Assembly (NCBI GenBank): GCA_019058445.1
Contig: JAHPZA010000006.1
Span: 62,001 to 126,000 of the forward strand
DNA length: 64,000 nucleotides
From: Promethearchaeota archaeon
GTDB lineage: Archaea; Asgardarchaeota; Lokiarchaeia; Sigyniarchaeales; SOKP01
Direction of reading: 5' to 3'
The notes beneath the pieces were generated by a model. That model searched no databases. It had not been told where the DNA came from and saw nothing but the letters and a program-made list of their open reading frames with translations. Position numbers and translations under genes: made by a program. Shown here piece after piece: positions 45,921-55,413 of this stretch; the first letter of the stretch is position 1; every line of letters starts with the position of its first letter.

Positions 45921-46451
45921 ATGAAAACAATGTCTCGACAATTGCTCTTTAAAGTAATTGTAGTCGGTGATGGTGGAGTTGGAAAATCGACAATGGTCAA
46001 ACGTTTAACAACAGGACTTTTTATCCCTCAAAAAATCACAATAGGAACAGATTTAGCTTCAATTCAAATTGATATGGGAGCTAAGGGCTCTGCTAAACTA
46101 CAGATATGGGATTTTGCTGGAGAGAAGCGTTTTCGATTTTTCTTACCAAATTATGCTCGAGGAGCACTGGGCTGTGTGTTATGCTACGATATTACAAGAT
46201 ATCAAAGTATCGAGAGTTTAATCGAATGGTACAAAATTGTTAAAGAAAATGCGGCCAATCCTGTGTTTGTCCTAGTTGGATGTAAGTCAGATTTAGTTGA
46301 AAAAAGAGTACTTGATTTTAACATTGGCAAACAATTTCAAGAAAAGTATAAAATTGATTATTTTTTTGAAAGTTCATCTAAATCCGGAGAAAATAATCAA
46401 CTTATTTTTCAAACTCTAACAGAGGGGATAATTGAAAAAAAACTTGCTTAA
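45921..46451 (+). CDS. Rab/Ras-like small GTPase
   Basis: Small GTPase of 176 residues: G1 G-D-G-G-V-G-K-S (16-23), Thr40 of switch I, G3 W-D-F-A-G-E-K (63-69), G4 C-K-S-D (121-124; C for N/T), G5 S-S-K (152-154). The Gln61 position of Ras is Glu and the next residue Lys, unlike eukaryotic Rab. The C-terminus (E-K-K-L-A) has no prenylation cysteine. An internal ATG at 45930 would start at M-S-R-Q-L-L. Third gene of the M28 operon. Confidence 0.92.
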   Translation: MKTMSRQLLFKVIVVGDGGVGKSTMVKRLTTGLFIPQKITIGTDLASIQIDMGAKGSAKLQIWDFAGEKRFRFFLPNYARGALGCVLCYDITRYQSIESLIEWYKIVKENAANPVFVLVGCKSDLVEKRVLDFNIGKQFQEKYKIDYFFESSSKSGENNQLIFQTLTEGIIEKKLA

Positions 46452-46615
46452 CATTTAATTATTAATCCTCAGTTCTCATCGTAACTATTTAATAACATAA
46501 AATATAGCCAAAATTCATTGGATTAAAAGATCAACTAATGGATTGATAATCAAACTTGAGTTTTGTATTCATTTCAGTTTAAAATAATAGAAAAAAGAAA
46601 AAAATTGTATGGTTT

Positions 46616-47554
46616 TTAGTCCTCAAGAAGTTCTCTAATTTCTTCAATATTGAGGCTTAAATATTTTGCAGTTACTAAATCTTTACCCATGAGATTCTTG
46701 AAGTTCTTCTTGCGCTTTTTATTAATAAATTTCTTCATTTCACTAAGATCTGGATTAGCATTTGTCACTTCAATTAATTTCATATCTTTAGCAGCGTCTA
46801 CAACCTTTTGACCAACATCAGTTCTAATAATCAGCAATGCCTCTCCCTTAGGAGCACCCCAAGGTGAATAAGAAATATCTGAAAATTCTCCTGAAAAATC
46901 AGTGCAATATTTACATCCTGCCATACCACCTGAAGAACATGCAAATGCTAATTTTAATGAAGTCCTTTCTGCACCTGTATTGAAATCACTAACTAGAATT
47001 TTCGCTAGACCTTGTAAATGACATGGATTTGCAATAATTCCAATATCTCTCTTTTTATCTAAATATGCTTTACCAATTCCCGTGATTAATGGCCCTGCAT
47101 TGTCCATGGTTGCCTTAGGTATCAGTGCTTTTGCCTTCTTTGCACTATCAACTACTTCTGGGAATGCTACAGGAGGTTTTTTACTTTTGTTTTTTCCCAC
47201 AACCAAATGCTTAATAATACCCTTTTCAAATGCTGCCAATGCCAAATTGTATAGGATTTCATCTTTATTACTTGATTTGACTTGTATAATATCTTTATAC
47301 ACTCCCACTGCTAAATCAGTCCGAGTTTGACCAAATAAGGCTTGTTCAATCTCACTAACAGGAAGAAAACTTCTTGGACATGCATTATAGCATAGACCTA
47401 CAGTTTCTGTACATTCATCAACCACATAAGCTTCGCCAGTTTCATGATTAAAGTCCATATGGGGACAAAAAGCGTTGCACGATCCACAATGAATACAAAG
47501 TCCCGAGTATATTACTTCATTTTCTAAATCTTGTGAACATTTTTCAACTTTCAA
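46616..47554 (-). CDS. FrhB-family (F420 hydrogenase/dehydrogenase beta) iron-sulfur protein
   Basis: Coenzyme F420 hydrogenase/dehydrogenase beta-subunit family, 312 residues. N-terminal C20-x-x-C23-x-x-C26-x-x-x-C30-P iron-sulfur motif, further cysteines at 48, 55 and 59, the I-I-A-N-P-C-H-L-Q-G-L motif (about 195), and a C-K-Y-C-T-D-F (about 233) binding a second cluster. Such proteins move electrons between F420 or flavin and Fe-S partners. No hydrogenase, formate dehydrogenase or glutamate synthase partner is adjacent, so the electron partner is unknown. Confidence 0.87.
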   Translation of the reverse strand: MKVEKCSQDLENEVIYSGLCIHCGSCNAFCPHMDFNHETGEAYVVDECTETVGLCYNACPRSFLPVSEIEQALFGQTRTDLAVGVYKDIIQVKSSNKDEILYNLALAAFEKGIIKHLVVGKNKSKKPPVAFPEVVDSAKKAKALIPKATMDNAGPLITGIGKAYLDKKRDIGIIANPCHLQGLAKILVSDFNTGAERTSLKLAFACSSGGMAGCKYCTDFSGEFSDISYSPWGAPKGEALLIIRTDVGQKVVDAAKDMKLIEVTNANPDLSEMKKFINKKRKKNFKNLMGKDLVTAKYLSLNIEEIRELLED

Positions 47555-47661
47555 CTTATTTCATGCTCCGATATTATGAATCAATCAAAAATTATTAGGA
47601 TAACTTTTTTGATTATTTTTGATAAGGAAAATTAAACATTGCTTTTAAAGGTAGTATGAAG

Positions 47662-47689
47662 ATTCGCACTCTTCACGATAGGAGTGAAT
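47662..47689 (-). other. Imperfect hairpin between MFS and FrhB genes
   Basis: CACTC at 47667-47671 pairs with GAGTG at 47682-47686, and flanking ATT (47662-47664) with AAT (47687-47689), leaving a 10-nt loop and two unpaired bases. It stands out in an AT-rich 268-nt gap. It could end the MFS mRNA or lie in the FrhB leader. Low confidence. Confidence 0.3.
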
Positions 47690-47822
47690 AGGCAGAAGAC
47701 TTAAAAAATTAAGATGATACGTGAATTTACTTTTGTTTACCAAGATAATAATTTCATTTATAATGTAATATTTTAGAAAAAATAGAAAAACTAGCTTTTA
47801 ATTGATACTTGAACTAAATTTT

Positions 47823-49100
47823 TTATTTAATCTCGCTAAGTTCTATCCCTTTCGTCTCTCTCAAGCTTATATAGGATAAAGGAACAATTATATACATTGC
47901 TAATATGAAGATAATAAAAGTAATCCCTAAACCTAAGAATAGAATGAATATGCTGCTTAATAGTAGTCCAAGTGTAGTGCCAATAGCAAAAAATAACCAT
48001 CTAAGTCCTACGCCTGATGCCCTTCTGTCAGTTGGGAGATTTTCTATAGTTATAAGGCTAAGAATTGTCAATAATCCCCAAAAACATACATGCATTAAGG
48101 CGAAACCTAATTGTACGATAAGAAACGCATTTTGAGGGTCATGAGCTCCTATTACCCAAGTCAATACTCCTACTGGTAAGAGACCAGACCAGAGATACAC
48201 TAAAGGTTTCCGACCGATTCTATCTGCAAGTAAACCATTAACTAAGTAAGCAATCAAGACCGCAAAAACTGTCCAAATAAAAATAATACTTATTTGAGCT
48301 TGAGTCAACGTGCCTACATCTGTTATATATTTTTCAAATAAATTTCTCCAGATTGTTGCCGCTCCAAATACTAAACTTATAATTAAAAGAGAAATATAGG
48401 CTTTTCGTTGATCGGTTTTAAAAATCGCTTTTACATCCTCCTTGAACGTCCTTTTCTCAGCTAGTGAGGGTTCTTCCCTCATTATTTGAAATTTTGAGGT
48501 TTCTTTAAGTGTTAAAAGGATTATTATTGATAACGGAATACCTAAAATTATTGGGAATAATAGTAATGCCCTCCAGTCTGATCTTGTTTCGGTGATAAAG
48601 ATAGCGCGTAATACTATAGCTAATATTGGTCCGATTAGTCCTCCCATCAGTACTATATACTGATAAAAAGCGCGCTTTTCTTTCTTGGATTCTTCATTTA
48701 TGTAAATTGCCCACAGATCTGAACTGAAAAATAGATATAAAATTGCCCAGAAAAAAACGTATTGCCAAAAATTAGTAGACAAAATCATCATTATACATGC
48801 AAATGCTATACCGATGATAGTATAAGCTAAGACTTTTTTCCTTCCAATCCTATCGGCAAGATATAGATTTATAAAAATAAAATAGTAGCCCATACTTGCT
48901 ATACTTGCCCCAATAGCCATGAGAGCGTTTTGTTCGTTTGTTGTATAATCGCTTAAAAATTCTTCGGCGATCTTTGAAGGGAACATGCCGTTCACAATTG
49001 TAACATAGCTATCGATAATACTCGCCAGAATTAATATAAAAATCAAGTATCTGAAATACCCTTTGGATCTTGAAATTTCAGCATCCGTAGTTTCTGTCAT
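47823..49100 (-). CDS. MFS transporter (sugar-porter-like)
   Basis: Twelve-span major facilitator superfamily protein, about 425 residues. The Lys/Arg-rich D-R-I-G-R-K-K/K-P loops after spans 2 and 8 are typical of MFS. A long cytoplasmic loop joins the two halves. I use ATG 49100 (M-T-E-T-T-D-A); an in-frame ATG upstream would add 20 residues overlapping the promoter. Likely substrate: a sugar or organic acid. The adjacent upstream winged-helix gene on the same strand may regulate it. Confidence 0.85.
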   Translation of the reverse strand: MTETTDAEISRSKGYFRYLIFILILASIIDSYVTIVNGMFPSKIAEEFLSDYTTNEQNALMAIGASIASMGYYFIFINLYLADRIGRKKVLAYTIIGIAFACIMMILSTNFWQYVFFWAILYLFFSSDLWAIYINEESKKEKRAFYQYIVLMGGLIGPILAIVLRAIFITETRSDWRALLLFPIILGIPLSIIILLTLKETSKFQIMREEPSLAEKRTFKEDVKAIFKTDQRKAYISLLIISLVFGAATIWRNLFEKYITDVGTLTQAQISIIFIWTVFAVLIAYLVNGLLADRIGRKPLVYLWSGLLPVGVLTWVIGAHDPQNAFLIVQLGFALMHVCFWGLLTILSLITIENLPTDRRASGVGLRWLFFAIGTTLGLLLSSIFILFLGLGITFIIFILAMYIIVPLSYISLRETKGIELSEIK

Positions 49101-49170
49101 AAATTTACTATATGATAGTGTGGTATATAAACATTGAGGATATTTTTTAAAAATAATCAACTATACAGCA

Positions 49171-49464
49171 CTATTGTAAAAAACGAGAGCAAGTATCATC
49201 CATTTTTGGTAAAATTTTATCTCTATCTTTCCAAACAATCCATGTGTTCCCTGATTTTTCAAAATGAAAACCACAATATTCTGCCTCCTTCAACTTTTTT
49301 AGAGTTTTTTTAACGAAACTCCACGAAAATCCCGTTTTATCTACAACCTCTGCAATAGCGATTGGATGATTAGTTTCAAGATCATTATTGAAGAAATTTA
49401 TAATTTTCTCAAATCCGGTTTGTGGTGAAGTGTCTTGAGTTTTCGAAGGAATATTCCTTTCCAC
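49171..49464 (-). CDS. Small winged-helix DNA-binding protein
   Basis: A 97-residue protein whose middle (about 30-70) reads as a winged helix: A-I-A-E-V-V-D-K-T-G-F-S-W-S-F-V-K-K-T-L with a recognition helix and a following wing. It stands 70 nt upstream of the MFS gene on the same strand, so it is probably its regulator. A polar N-terminus precedes it. Confidence 0.65.
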   Translation of the reverse strand: MERNIPSKTQDTSPQTGFEKIINFFNNDLETNHPIAIAEVVDKTGFSWSFVKKTLKKLKEAEYCGFHFEKSGNTWIVWKDRDKILPKMDDTCSRFLQ

Positions 49465-49773
49465 CTATTCTAATTAAAATAGAATTTCTTTATTAATAAA
49501 ATAATTATTTCGATAATTTAATTATTTTATTTTCGCATTATAGGTAATTTAATCTCAAAATTAAATTTTTAAAAATTCAAGTTCGATGCATTTTAACCAT
49601 GATATCAAGTATTATTAGCTTAATAATGTTCATTTTCACATTAAACGGTAGAAAATAAAAATTGGGCTCCTTAAGCATTAAGTATTATACTCCTCGATTA
49701 ATTAAGTGTACAATTTCAAATTATTGAAATTATAACTAAAAAGCAATTAATAATCAAGAATGGAGGTTAAAAA
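49465..49773. other. 309-nt intergenic region, divergent promoters
   Basis: It separates the minus-strand winged-helix gene from the plus-strand membrane protein. I see no ORF, RNA structure or repeat. A GGAGG-type ribosome site (GGAGG, 49761-49765) serves the gene at 49774. Confidence 0.5.
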
Positions 49774-50172
49774 ATGGAAAAAATTTCTAATAATGCAATA
49801 GGTGCTATATTAGCATTGGAAGCTATCGTTTTGGGTATTTTTATTGGTCTAAAAATGGGTTTCTCATTTGAGCCCCCAAGTACTTTAAGTTATATCGCAA
49901 CATTTGGAGGTACTCGGCATGTTATAGGGACTATAGCTGCTTTAATTTTCATACCTTGTTTTGTAAAACAAATAAAATATGGTGTATTGGCAGCAATTAT
50001 ATTTATTTCAGTTACAATAGTACTTACTTCAATCAGTGTCATAGATTTGTTATTTATTACTCCCGGATTTACACACAAGGCGCCAGTTGCTATTATTATG
50101 CTAGTTTTTCAAATCACTGCAATAATATTTAGTTACAAGACAATAAAAGAAATATATAGCTCCACAAGCTGA
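49774..50172 (+). CDS. Four-span membrane protein, function unknown
   Basis: A 132-residue membrane protein with four hydrophobic helices, short loops, and G-G-T-R-H-V-I-G near residue 47. Family not recognised. Strong Shine-Dalgarno (GGAGG) 8 nt before the ATG. It ends 17 nt from the convergent dehydrogenase gene. Confidence 0.75.
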   Translation: MEKISNNAIGAILALEAIVLGIFIGLKMGFSFEPPSTLSYIATFGGTRHVIGTIAALIFIPCFVKQIKYGVLAAIIFISVTIVLTSISVIDLLFITPGFTHKAPVAIIMLVFQITAIIFSYKTIKEIYSSTS

Positions 50173-50188
50173 GAAATAATAGATTAGT

Positions 50189-51379
50189 TCATTTTCGCAT
50201 TGTTCGAAATTCTCCAGTTTTCATTAATTCACAAGGTTTAAGATAATTCTTTCCGGTTTGTTCTACAATATCTTCTAACATTTTAGTCCATTTTTCAAAA
50301 TTATTTTTACCTGAACTAAACGGCCCCGGCATGGAAGTACCTTTTAACATGACGTCATCAATTATTTTATAGCCAGGAACCACCCCTTCTTCCAAAAGTC
50401 TACAACCCTCGTTAAGTTGGATAGCCATAAGCACTTCGGGATTAAGTAAACCAGCCTTTTTATTAAAATTTAGTTTTGGTCTTCCTTTTGTCCAATCATA
50501 AAATCCTTTTCCCGTTTTTTTTCCTAAATTCCCTTCCGTTATTAATTTGTTTAGGATTTTACCTGGTGAAAAATCAGGTGAGATATATTTTTCATAACTT
50601 TTCAGAACATTGAAAGAAGCATCTACGCCGAGATAATCGGTTAATTGACATGGTCCCATAGGGATTAATTCTCCCGCTCCGGCATCGGCATCGATTTGCT
50701 CCCATGGAATATTTTTTTCATATGCTTGATCTAATATATAATTAATATATATATTGGGAGGGATTAGTAATCTATTAGCAATAAATCCCGGACTCTCCTT
50801 TTCAATTCTAACTGAAAGCCGTTTTCCTCTAAGGCAAGGTAATCTTTTACCAATAGCTACACCAATATTTAATGCTTCATCAGAAGTCTTCTCACCTTTC
50901 ATAACTTCCACACAACATTGAAGAACCACTGGTAAGAAAAAATGCATTCCAATTATATACTCAGGCCTTTTTGACTCACTTGCGATATCTGTTATATAAT
51001 ATGATGAAGTATTTGAGGCAAAGATACAGTGAGGTGGAGTGTTTTCCATAACAGCATTACACACATTTCTTTTAATATCTAAGTTTTCAACAACTGCTTC
51101 AAATACAAAATCTGCTTCTTTAACCGCAGAGGGTAAATCAATAGATGTTTTACAGTTTGACATAAGATCAGCAATAGAACACCCTTCAGGTAATTTTCCT
51201 TTAGTCTTTGCTTTTCTTAATCCTTTTTCAATATTAGCAATACCATTATCAACATATTTTTGATTTATGTCAATTAATGTGACATTATAGCCGGCCATTA
51301 ATGAAACTTGGGCAATTCCATGACCCATCATACCCGCTCCAACAACAGAGATATTTTTTATATTATTTAAATCAACCAT
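50189..51379 (-). CDS. 3-hydroxyacyl-CoA dehydrogenase, copy 1
   Basis: NAD-dependent 3-hydroxyacyl-CoA dehydrogenase (HBDH type), about 396 residues. NAD motif V-V-G-A-G-M-M-G-H-G-I-A-Q near the N-terminus; catalytic Ser in A-S-N-T-S, His in G-M-H-F-F, Asn in I-A-N-R-L-L. Two C-terminal 3HCDH segments (G-K-K-T-G-K-G-F-Y-D-W and a later one) make it longer than the usual 282. I start at ATG 51379 (M-V-D-L-N-N-I-K) rather than TTG 51385. Acts in beta-oxidation, butyrate or 3-hydroxypropionate-type pathways; no thiolase or hydratase is nearby. Confidence 0.88.
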   Translation of the reverse strand: MVDLNNIKNISVVGAGMMGHGIAQVSLMAGYNVTLIDINQKYVDNGIANIEKGLRKAKTKGKLPEGCSIADLMSNCKTSIDLPSAVKEADFVFEAVVENLDIKRNVCNAVMENTPPHCIFASNTSSYYITDIASESKRPEYIIGMHFFLPVVLQCCVEVMKGEKTSDEALNIGVAIGKRLPCLRGKRLSVRIEKESPGFIANRLLIPPNIYINYILDQAYEKNIPWEQIDADAGAGELIPMGPCQLTDYLGVDASFNVLKSYEKYISPDFSPGKILNKLITEGNLGKKTGKGFYDWTKGRPKLNFNKKAGLLNPEVLMAIQLNEGCRLLEEGVVPGYKIIDDVMLKGTSMPGPFSSGKNNFEKWTKMLEDIVEQTGKNYLKPCELMKTGEFRTMRK

Positions 51380-51519
51380 CTTCAATTATCCTCTTAAAGT
51401 AACAATGAATTTGAAGTCAGCAAGTACTTATAAATGGATTATCTATATTAATGATATTTTTATTAAAAATGTGTAGTAATATAGGTAACAATTTTAATGA
51501 AATATTAAGGAATATCCTA

Positions 51520-52710
51520 TTATTTTCTCATTTTAAGAAAACCACCTGAGGTCATCAATTTACATGGTTTGAAGTATTGTTTCCCTGTCTTTTCAACAAA
51601 TTCTTCTAATAGTTCAGACCATTTTTCATAATTTTTTTTCCCCGGTCCAAAAGGTCCGGGCATGTCCATTCCAGCGAACATAGTATCATCTATTACTTTG
51701 TAACCTGAAACAATACCTTCTTCTAATAATTTACATCCCTCATTTAATTGAAGTGCAAAAAATATGTCCATTTTAAGAATATTTGCCTTTTCTGTTGCGA
51801 CTGTTTTAAGCTTTCCATCTTTATTCCATTCAAATATTCCTTTTCCAGTTTTTTTTCCTAAATTTCCTTTATTAAAAAGAGTTGTAAGCACTTTTCCTGG
51901 AGCAAAATCAGGTGAGAGAACATCTTCAAAATACTTTAAAACATTATATACAACATCTAAACCTAAATAATCCCATTTCGCAAAAGGGCCTAATTCTTGT
52001 AAAGATCCCAGGTCAGCATCGATATTTTCAATTGGAATTCCTTTTTCCATAGCATAATCAAGAAGCCAATTAAAATACATTCCCCCCGAAATAGTCAATC
52101 TATTTACTATAAAGCCAGGACTTTCTTTTTCAATTCGAGCAATATATCTTTTTCCTTTAAGAGCTGGAAGTTTTTTACCAACAGTAATAGCGATATTCAT
52201 TGTCTCTTCAGATGTTTCCTCACCCTTTATTACCTCAATTAATCTAAGAACAACAACCGGAGTAAAAAAATGCATTCCAACTACTTTTTCGGATCTTCCC
52301 GATTTCGCTGCTATTTTAGTAATACTCATTGTAGATGTATTGCTTGCTAAAATTGCATGTGTTGGAGAATATTCTCCCAATTTTCTAAAAAGTTCCTGTT
52401 TAAGCTCCATTTTTTCTGGTATAGCTTCTACTATAAAATCTGCATCCCTAACAGCATCTTTTAAATTTATTTTTCTAATCAATTTTTTCATAAGAGCCTC
52501 TGATGTAGCATTTTCTCCCAGTAAACCTTTCATTTCAAGTTTTTTAAGATTCCCCTTAATTTTGTCTACTGCCTCATTAATGACTTCTTCTGAAAGATCA
52601 TTCAATACAACTTTTTCAAAACCAGCCATTAAGGCTACTTGGGCGATTTCATGTCCCATAGTTCCCGCTCCAATAACGGCAAATGTATTAATATTACTAA
52701 TATCCACCAT
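51520..52710 (-). CDS. 3-hydroxyacyl-CoA dehydrogenase, copy 2
   Basis: Tandem paralogue of the preceding dehydrogenase, 396 residues, colinear, with A-V-I-G-A-G-T-M-G-H-E-I-A-Q, A-S-N-T-S-T-M-S, G-M-H-F-F-T-P-V and I-V-N-R-L-T motifs and the same double C-terminal domain. The residues after the catalytic His differ (T-P-V-V-V-L versus L-P-V-V-L-Q-C-C), so substrate ranges may differ. Gap to copy 1 is 140 nt with its own promoter possible. Confidence 0.88.
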   Translation of the reverse strand: MVDISNINTFAVIGAGTMGHEIAQVALMAGFEKVVLNDLSEEVINEAVDKIKGNLKKLEMKGLLGENATSEALMKKLIRKINLKDAVRDADFIVEAIPEKMELKQELFRKLGEYSPTHAILASNTSTMSITKIAAKSGRSEKVVGMHFFTPVVVLRLIEVIKGEETSEETMNIAITVGKKLPALKGKRYIARIEKESPGFIVNRLTISGGMYFNWLLDYAMEKGIPIENIDADLGSLQELGPFAKWDYLGLDVVYNVLKYFEDVLSPDFAPGKVLTTLFNKGNLGKKTGKGIFEWNKDGKLKTVATEKANILKMDIFFALQLNEGCKLLEEGIVSGYKVIDDTMFAGMDMPGPFGPGKKNYEKWSELLEEFVEKTGKQYFKPCKLMTSGGFLKMRK

Positions 52711-52798
52711 AATTATGTATTAAATTACATACATTAAAAATTTAATTTGCGAAGATCCATTTAGGGATTTATAAGAGCTTTACTGGTTTAGTTTCTAT

Positions 52799-53890
52799 TT
52801 AATAAAAAATAGACTCAAAAAAATAGACCATGAAATTAACATTGTATAAAATATACCACGAAAGAAGCATTGTCCCAATTCCCAAAAAAATTGAAATCGG
52901 GAGCCCTGGTAATATTTTATTCTTTTTTAACCCTTGAATCGTTATACCTGTACCAATAATTATAGCAATCGATGTTAAAATCATTATTATTATGCTTCCA
53001 GTCAATATAAGTGCACTAGAAGTGAGCATACTATAAAAAGCTAAATCACCTATGCCAATTTCTAATTTGGATGTATCATAAGCAATTTCTCCGCTTTCTA
53101 ATTTTTCTTTTAATTCTTCCTCTGATAATTTATCATCCAAGCTATCTTTAGAAGCAATATCAATCATATTTCTAATTGGACCCCTTTTAGCCTTTACTGC
53201 ATAGATATCCCAACAGGAAATTCCAATTAATACAGCTAATGTGGTCCAGAGAGGCATCATTACTCCAAGTAGAGCTCCAATTAATAAACCAATATAGAGA
53301 ACAATTAAGTTTTTTGTGAATAGGGAAAAAGTGGTAAAATATTTATAAATCATCAATGTCGTGAGGATCCCTGTTCCAATTAAAAGAATATAATAACTAA
53401 TATAATAGCTAGTGATAACAGCTTCCGTTTCTGGCTTATTATAGAAATATAGGTATAATAAGATCTGCCCAAAAAAGAGAGTTAAAAAGAATGATATAAA
53501 GCCAAAAACCCCGCCAAAAATATACTTTAATACGTCAATTCCTTTTCTTTTAACCACAAAAATAATAATGAAAGAAGAGATTGCAGCCATTGCTGTAAAA
53601 ATTAAGCCATTAATTAGTCCCGCAGTAGCGCCATATTCTGCTTCTGAGACATAACCTCCTTCAATTTGAATCCCAGCTATCACGTAAGTAGCATAAGCCA
53701 ATAAACCTGCGCATATAACAACTATTAGAATTGGAAGCGGATATAGTTTTCGGGAAATCCTATACGTTGGAAAAAAGTGTGGGATAAATTCTTTATCTAA
53801 AATTTCTTCTGATTTTGATTCATCCATCGTTTTCCTAAGGTTCTTACGTTCTACATTTATTTCATTAGGAGTATTTGGGATATCTGACAT
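52799..53890 (-). CDS. Presenilin-like intramembrane aspartyl protease
   Basis: A 363-residue polytopic protein (about nine spans) with the presenilin/SPP signatures: the first catalytic Asp in C-W-D228-I-Y-A-V at the end of a span, the second in G-I-G-D282 after a charged loop, and P-G-L-P (328-331), equivalent to the PAL motif. Archaeal presenilin homologues show W/Y-D plus G-x-G-D in the same order. A 45-residue charged N-terminus precedes span 1. Likely cuts membrane peptides. Monocistronic. Confidence 0.8.
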   Translation of the reverse strand: MSDIPNTPNEINVERKNLRKTMDESKSEEILDKEFIPHFFPTYRISRKLYPLPILIVVICAGLLAYATYVIAGIQIEGGYVSEAEYGATAGLINGLIFTAMAAISSFIIIFVVKRKGIDVLKYIFGGVFGFISFFLTLFFGQILLYLYFYNKPETEAVITSYYISYYILLIGTGILTTLMIYKYFTTFSLFTKNLIVLYIGLLIGALLGVMMPLWTTLAVLIGISCWDIYAVKAKRGPIRNMIDIASKDSLDDKLSEEELKEKLESGEIAYDTSKLEIGIGDLAFYSMLTSSALILTGSIIIMILTSIAIIIGTGITIQGLKKNKILPGLPISIFLGIGTMLLSWYILYNVNFMVYFFESIFY

Positions 53891-54004
53891 GTTAATAGAA
53901 AAATTTGTCTTTAAAATATTTCATTTAAATTATAAAGTAAAACATAGCATAAAAACTATGAAATAATGAATTAAAAATTATGATAAGCTTTCAATTAAGG
54001 GAAG

Positions 54005-55243
54005 TTAAAAACTTACATTTGGTAATTGATGAATGAATTCTTTAACTAACTCAACTCGTCTCTTCCTTTTAACATCATGATATCGAAGAGGATATAAGTC
54101 ATTTATGACAAATTTATAGAGTTTTATCCAAGTTTCAGCAACCTTACTGATTCGATATTTTTCAGCTGCTAATTTTGCATTCTTACCGAAGTCTGCTCTA
54201 AGATCGTCGTCTTTTAACAATTTAACGACATGACTTTTAAATTCATCAAAGTTATTTGCCAGATATCCAGTTTCTCCGTGTTTTATTATATCTCGAATAC
54301 CATAGCCATTAGCACCGATATTTGGGGTTCCTTGAGCCATTGCTTCAATTAATACTAAACCTTCTGCTTCTATCCATGACCAAAGACAGGACAGATCAGC
54401 AGTGTTGAATAGTTTTAATAGATCATTAAAAGGAACCCTTCCGGCACAGCTAACATAATCAAATTTATTTGATAAGTTTTTTACAAATTCCGATGATGGT
54501 CCATCGCTTCCTACAATTAACAAATGGGAATCTGGCACTTGTTTATGAATTTGTTTAAAGTGTTTAATAATGCTAACCATGTGCTTCTCAGGGGACATTC
54601 TAGAGGCATAAAGCATTACTTTTTTATCTCCTAATCCATACTTCTCTCGTATTCCATTCTCCTTTAAGTCTTGATAGTAAAGCTCATGAACTCCATTTGA
54701 AAGTGTAATAATTGGTTCTTTAAACCAATGTTCCAGCAATAACTCTTTTTTGGATTTCGTTGCAACTGCAGATAAGTCATATTTCTCAAGCATATGACGC
54801 TCGTATTTCCATGCTAAAGGAAATTTTGTGAGAAATTTCCCTATTACTGGAACATATTGAGCCATGTAAAATTGTAAAGGAGAATTGTGAGTTCCTATCA
54901 ATGGGATTCCTAAGTATTTTGCCCAATTTAGTGCCAAACCCCCTATTGTTGCATGTGTCATTGTGTGGCAGAGATCGAGCTGGTTTTCTCGGCAGAAGAA
55001 ATACTTATGTATAGGAAAGGAAACTGGAAAACCAGTTTTGGAAGAGACTGTTCCTCCCCCTAAGTCATGAAAGTATAAGTTTTTGGGTTTAACATATCCA
55101 TTTTGAATTTTTGGAGCATATACGTGGACATTATGACCGAGCTTTGCTATTTCTTCGGAAAGGAATCGTACAGCATGAGCAGTACCGTTGGTTTGAGAGT
55201 ATAAATAGCTAAAAAATCCAATATCGAGTACTTGTTTGGCCAT
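54005..55243 (-). CDS. Glycosyltransferase family 4 (GT-B)
   Basis: Retaining GT-B glycosyltransferase, 412 residues. N-terminal G-F-F-S-Y-L-Y-S-Q-T-N-G-T-A acceptor domain start; C-terminal R-M-S-P-E-K-H near 214 and the E-A-E-G-L-V-L-I-E-A-M-A (about 290-301) EX7E motif binding the sugar nucleotide. It resembles enzymes glucosylating membrane lipids (diacylglycerol-type) or polysaccharides. Cytoplasmic face of the membrane. Acceptor not determined. Confidence 0.87.
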   Translation of the reverse strand: MAKQVLDIGFFSYLYSQTNGTAHAVRFLSEEIAKLGHNVHVYAPKIQNGYVKPKNLYFHDLGGGTVSSKTGFPVSFPIHKYFFCRENQLDLCHTMTHATIGGLALNWAKYLGIPLIGTHNSPLQFYMAQYVPVIGKFLTKFPLAWKYERHMLEKYDLSAVATKSKKELLLEHWFKEPIITLSNGVHELYYQDLKENGIREKYGLGDKKVMLYASRMSPEKHMVSIIKHFKQIHKQVPDSHLLIVGSDGPSSEFVKNLSNKFDYVSCAGRVPFNDLLKLFNTADLSCLWSWIEAEGLVLIEAMAQGTPNIGANGYGIRDIIKHGETGYLANNFDEFKSHVVKLLKDDDLRADFGKNAKLAAEKYRISKVAETWIKLYKFVINDLYPLRYHDVKRKRRVELVKEFIHQLPNVSF

Positions 55244-55413
55244 AAAAATATCCCATTTTTAAAAATTTAGTGTTAATTTTACTTAAAGATTCGTTTAATT
55301 TAATAGTTATTCGTTTATTAAAAAATTCGGTGAATTTTAATAAGGAGAATTTATCTAAACATTAAAAAGAATTGGAGACCAAAAATTATAAAAAAAATTA
55401 TAATATCTCTATA

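Noticed and set aside
47640..47700. GC-richer patch as a tRNA or C/D-box RNA gene.
   Set aside because: No T-loop consensus, no C/D boxes and no cloverleaf pairing; only a small hairpin remains.
52340..52723. Plus-strand 127-residue frame.
   Set aside because: Antisense to the well-supported 3-hydroxyacyl-CoA dehydrogenase.
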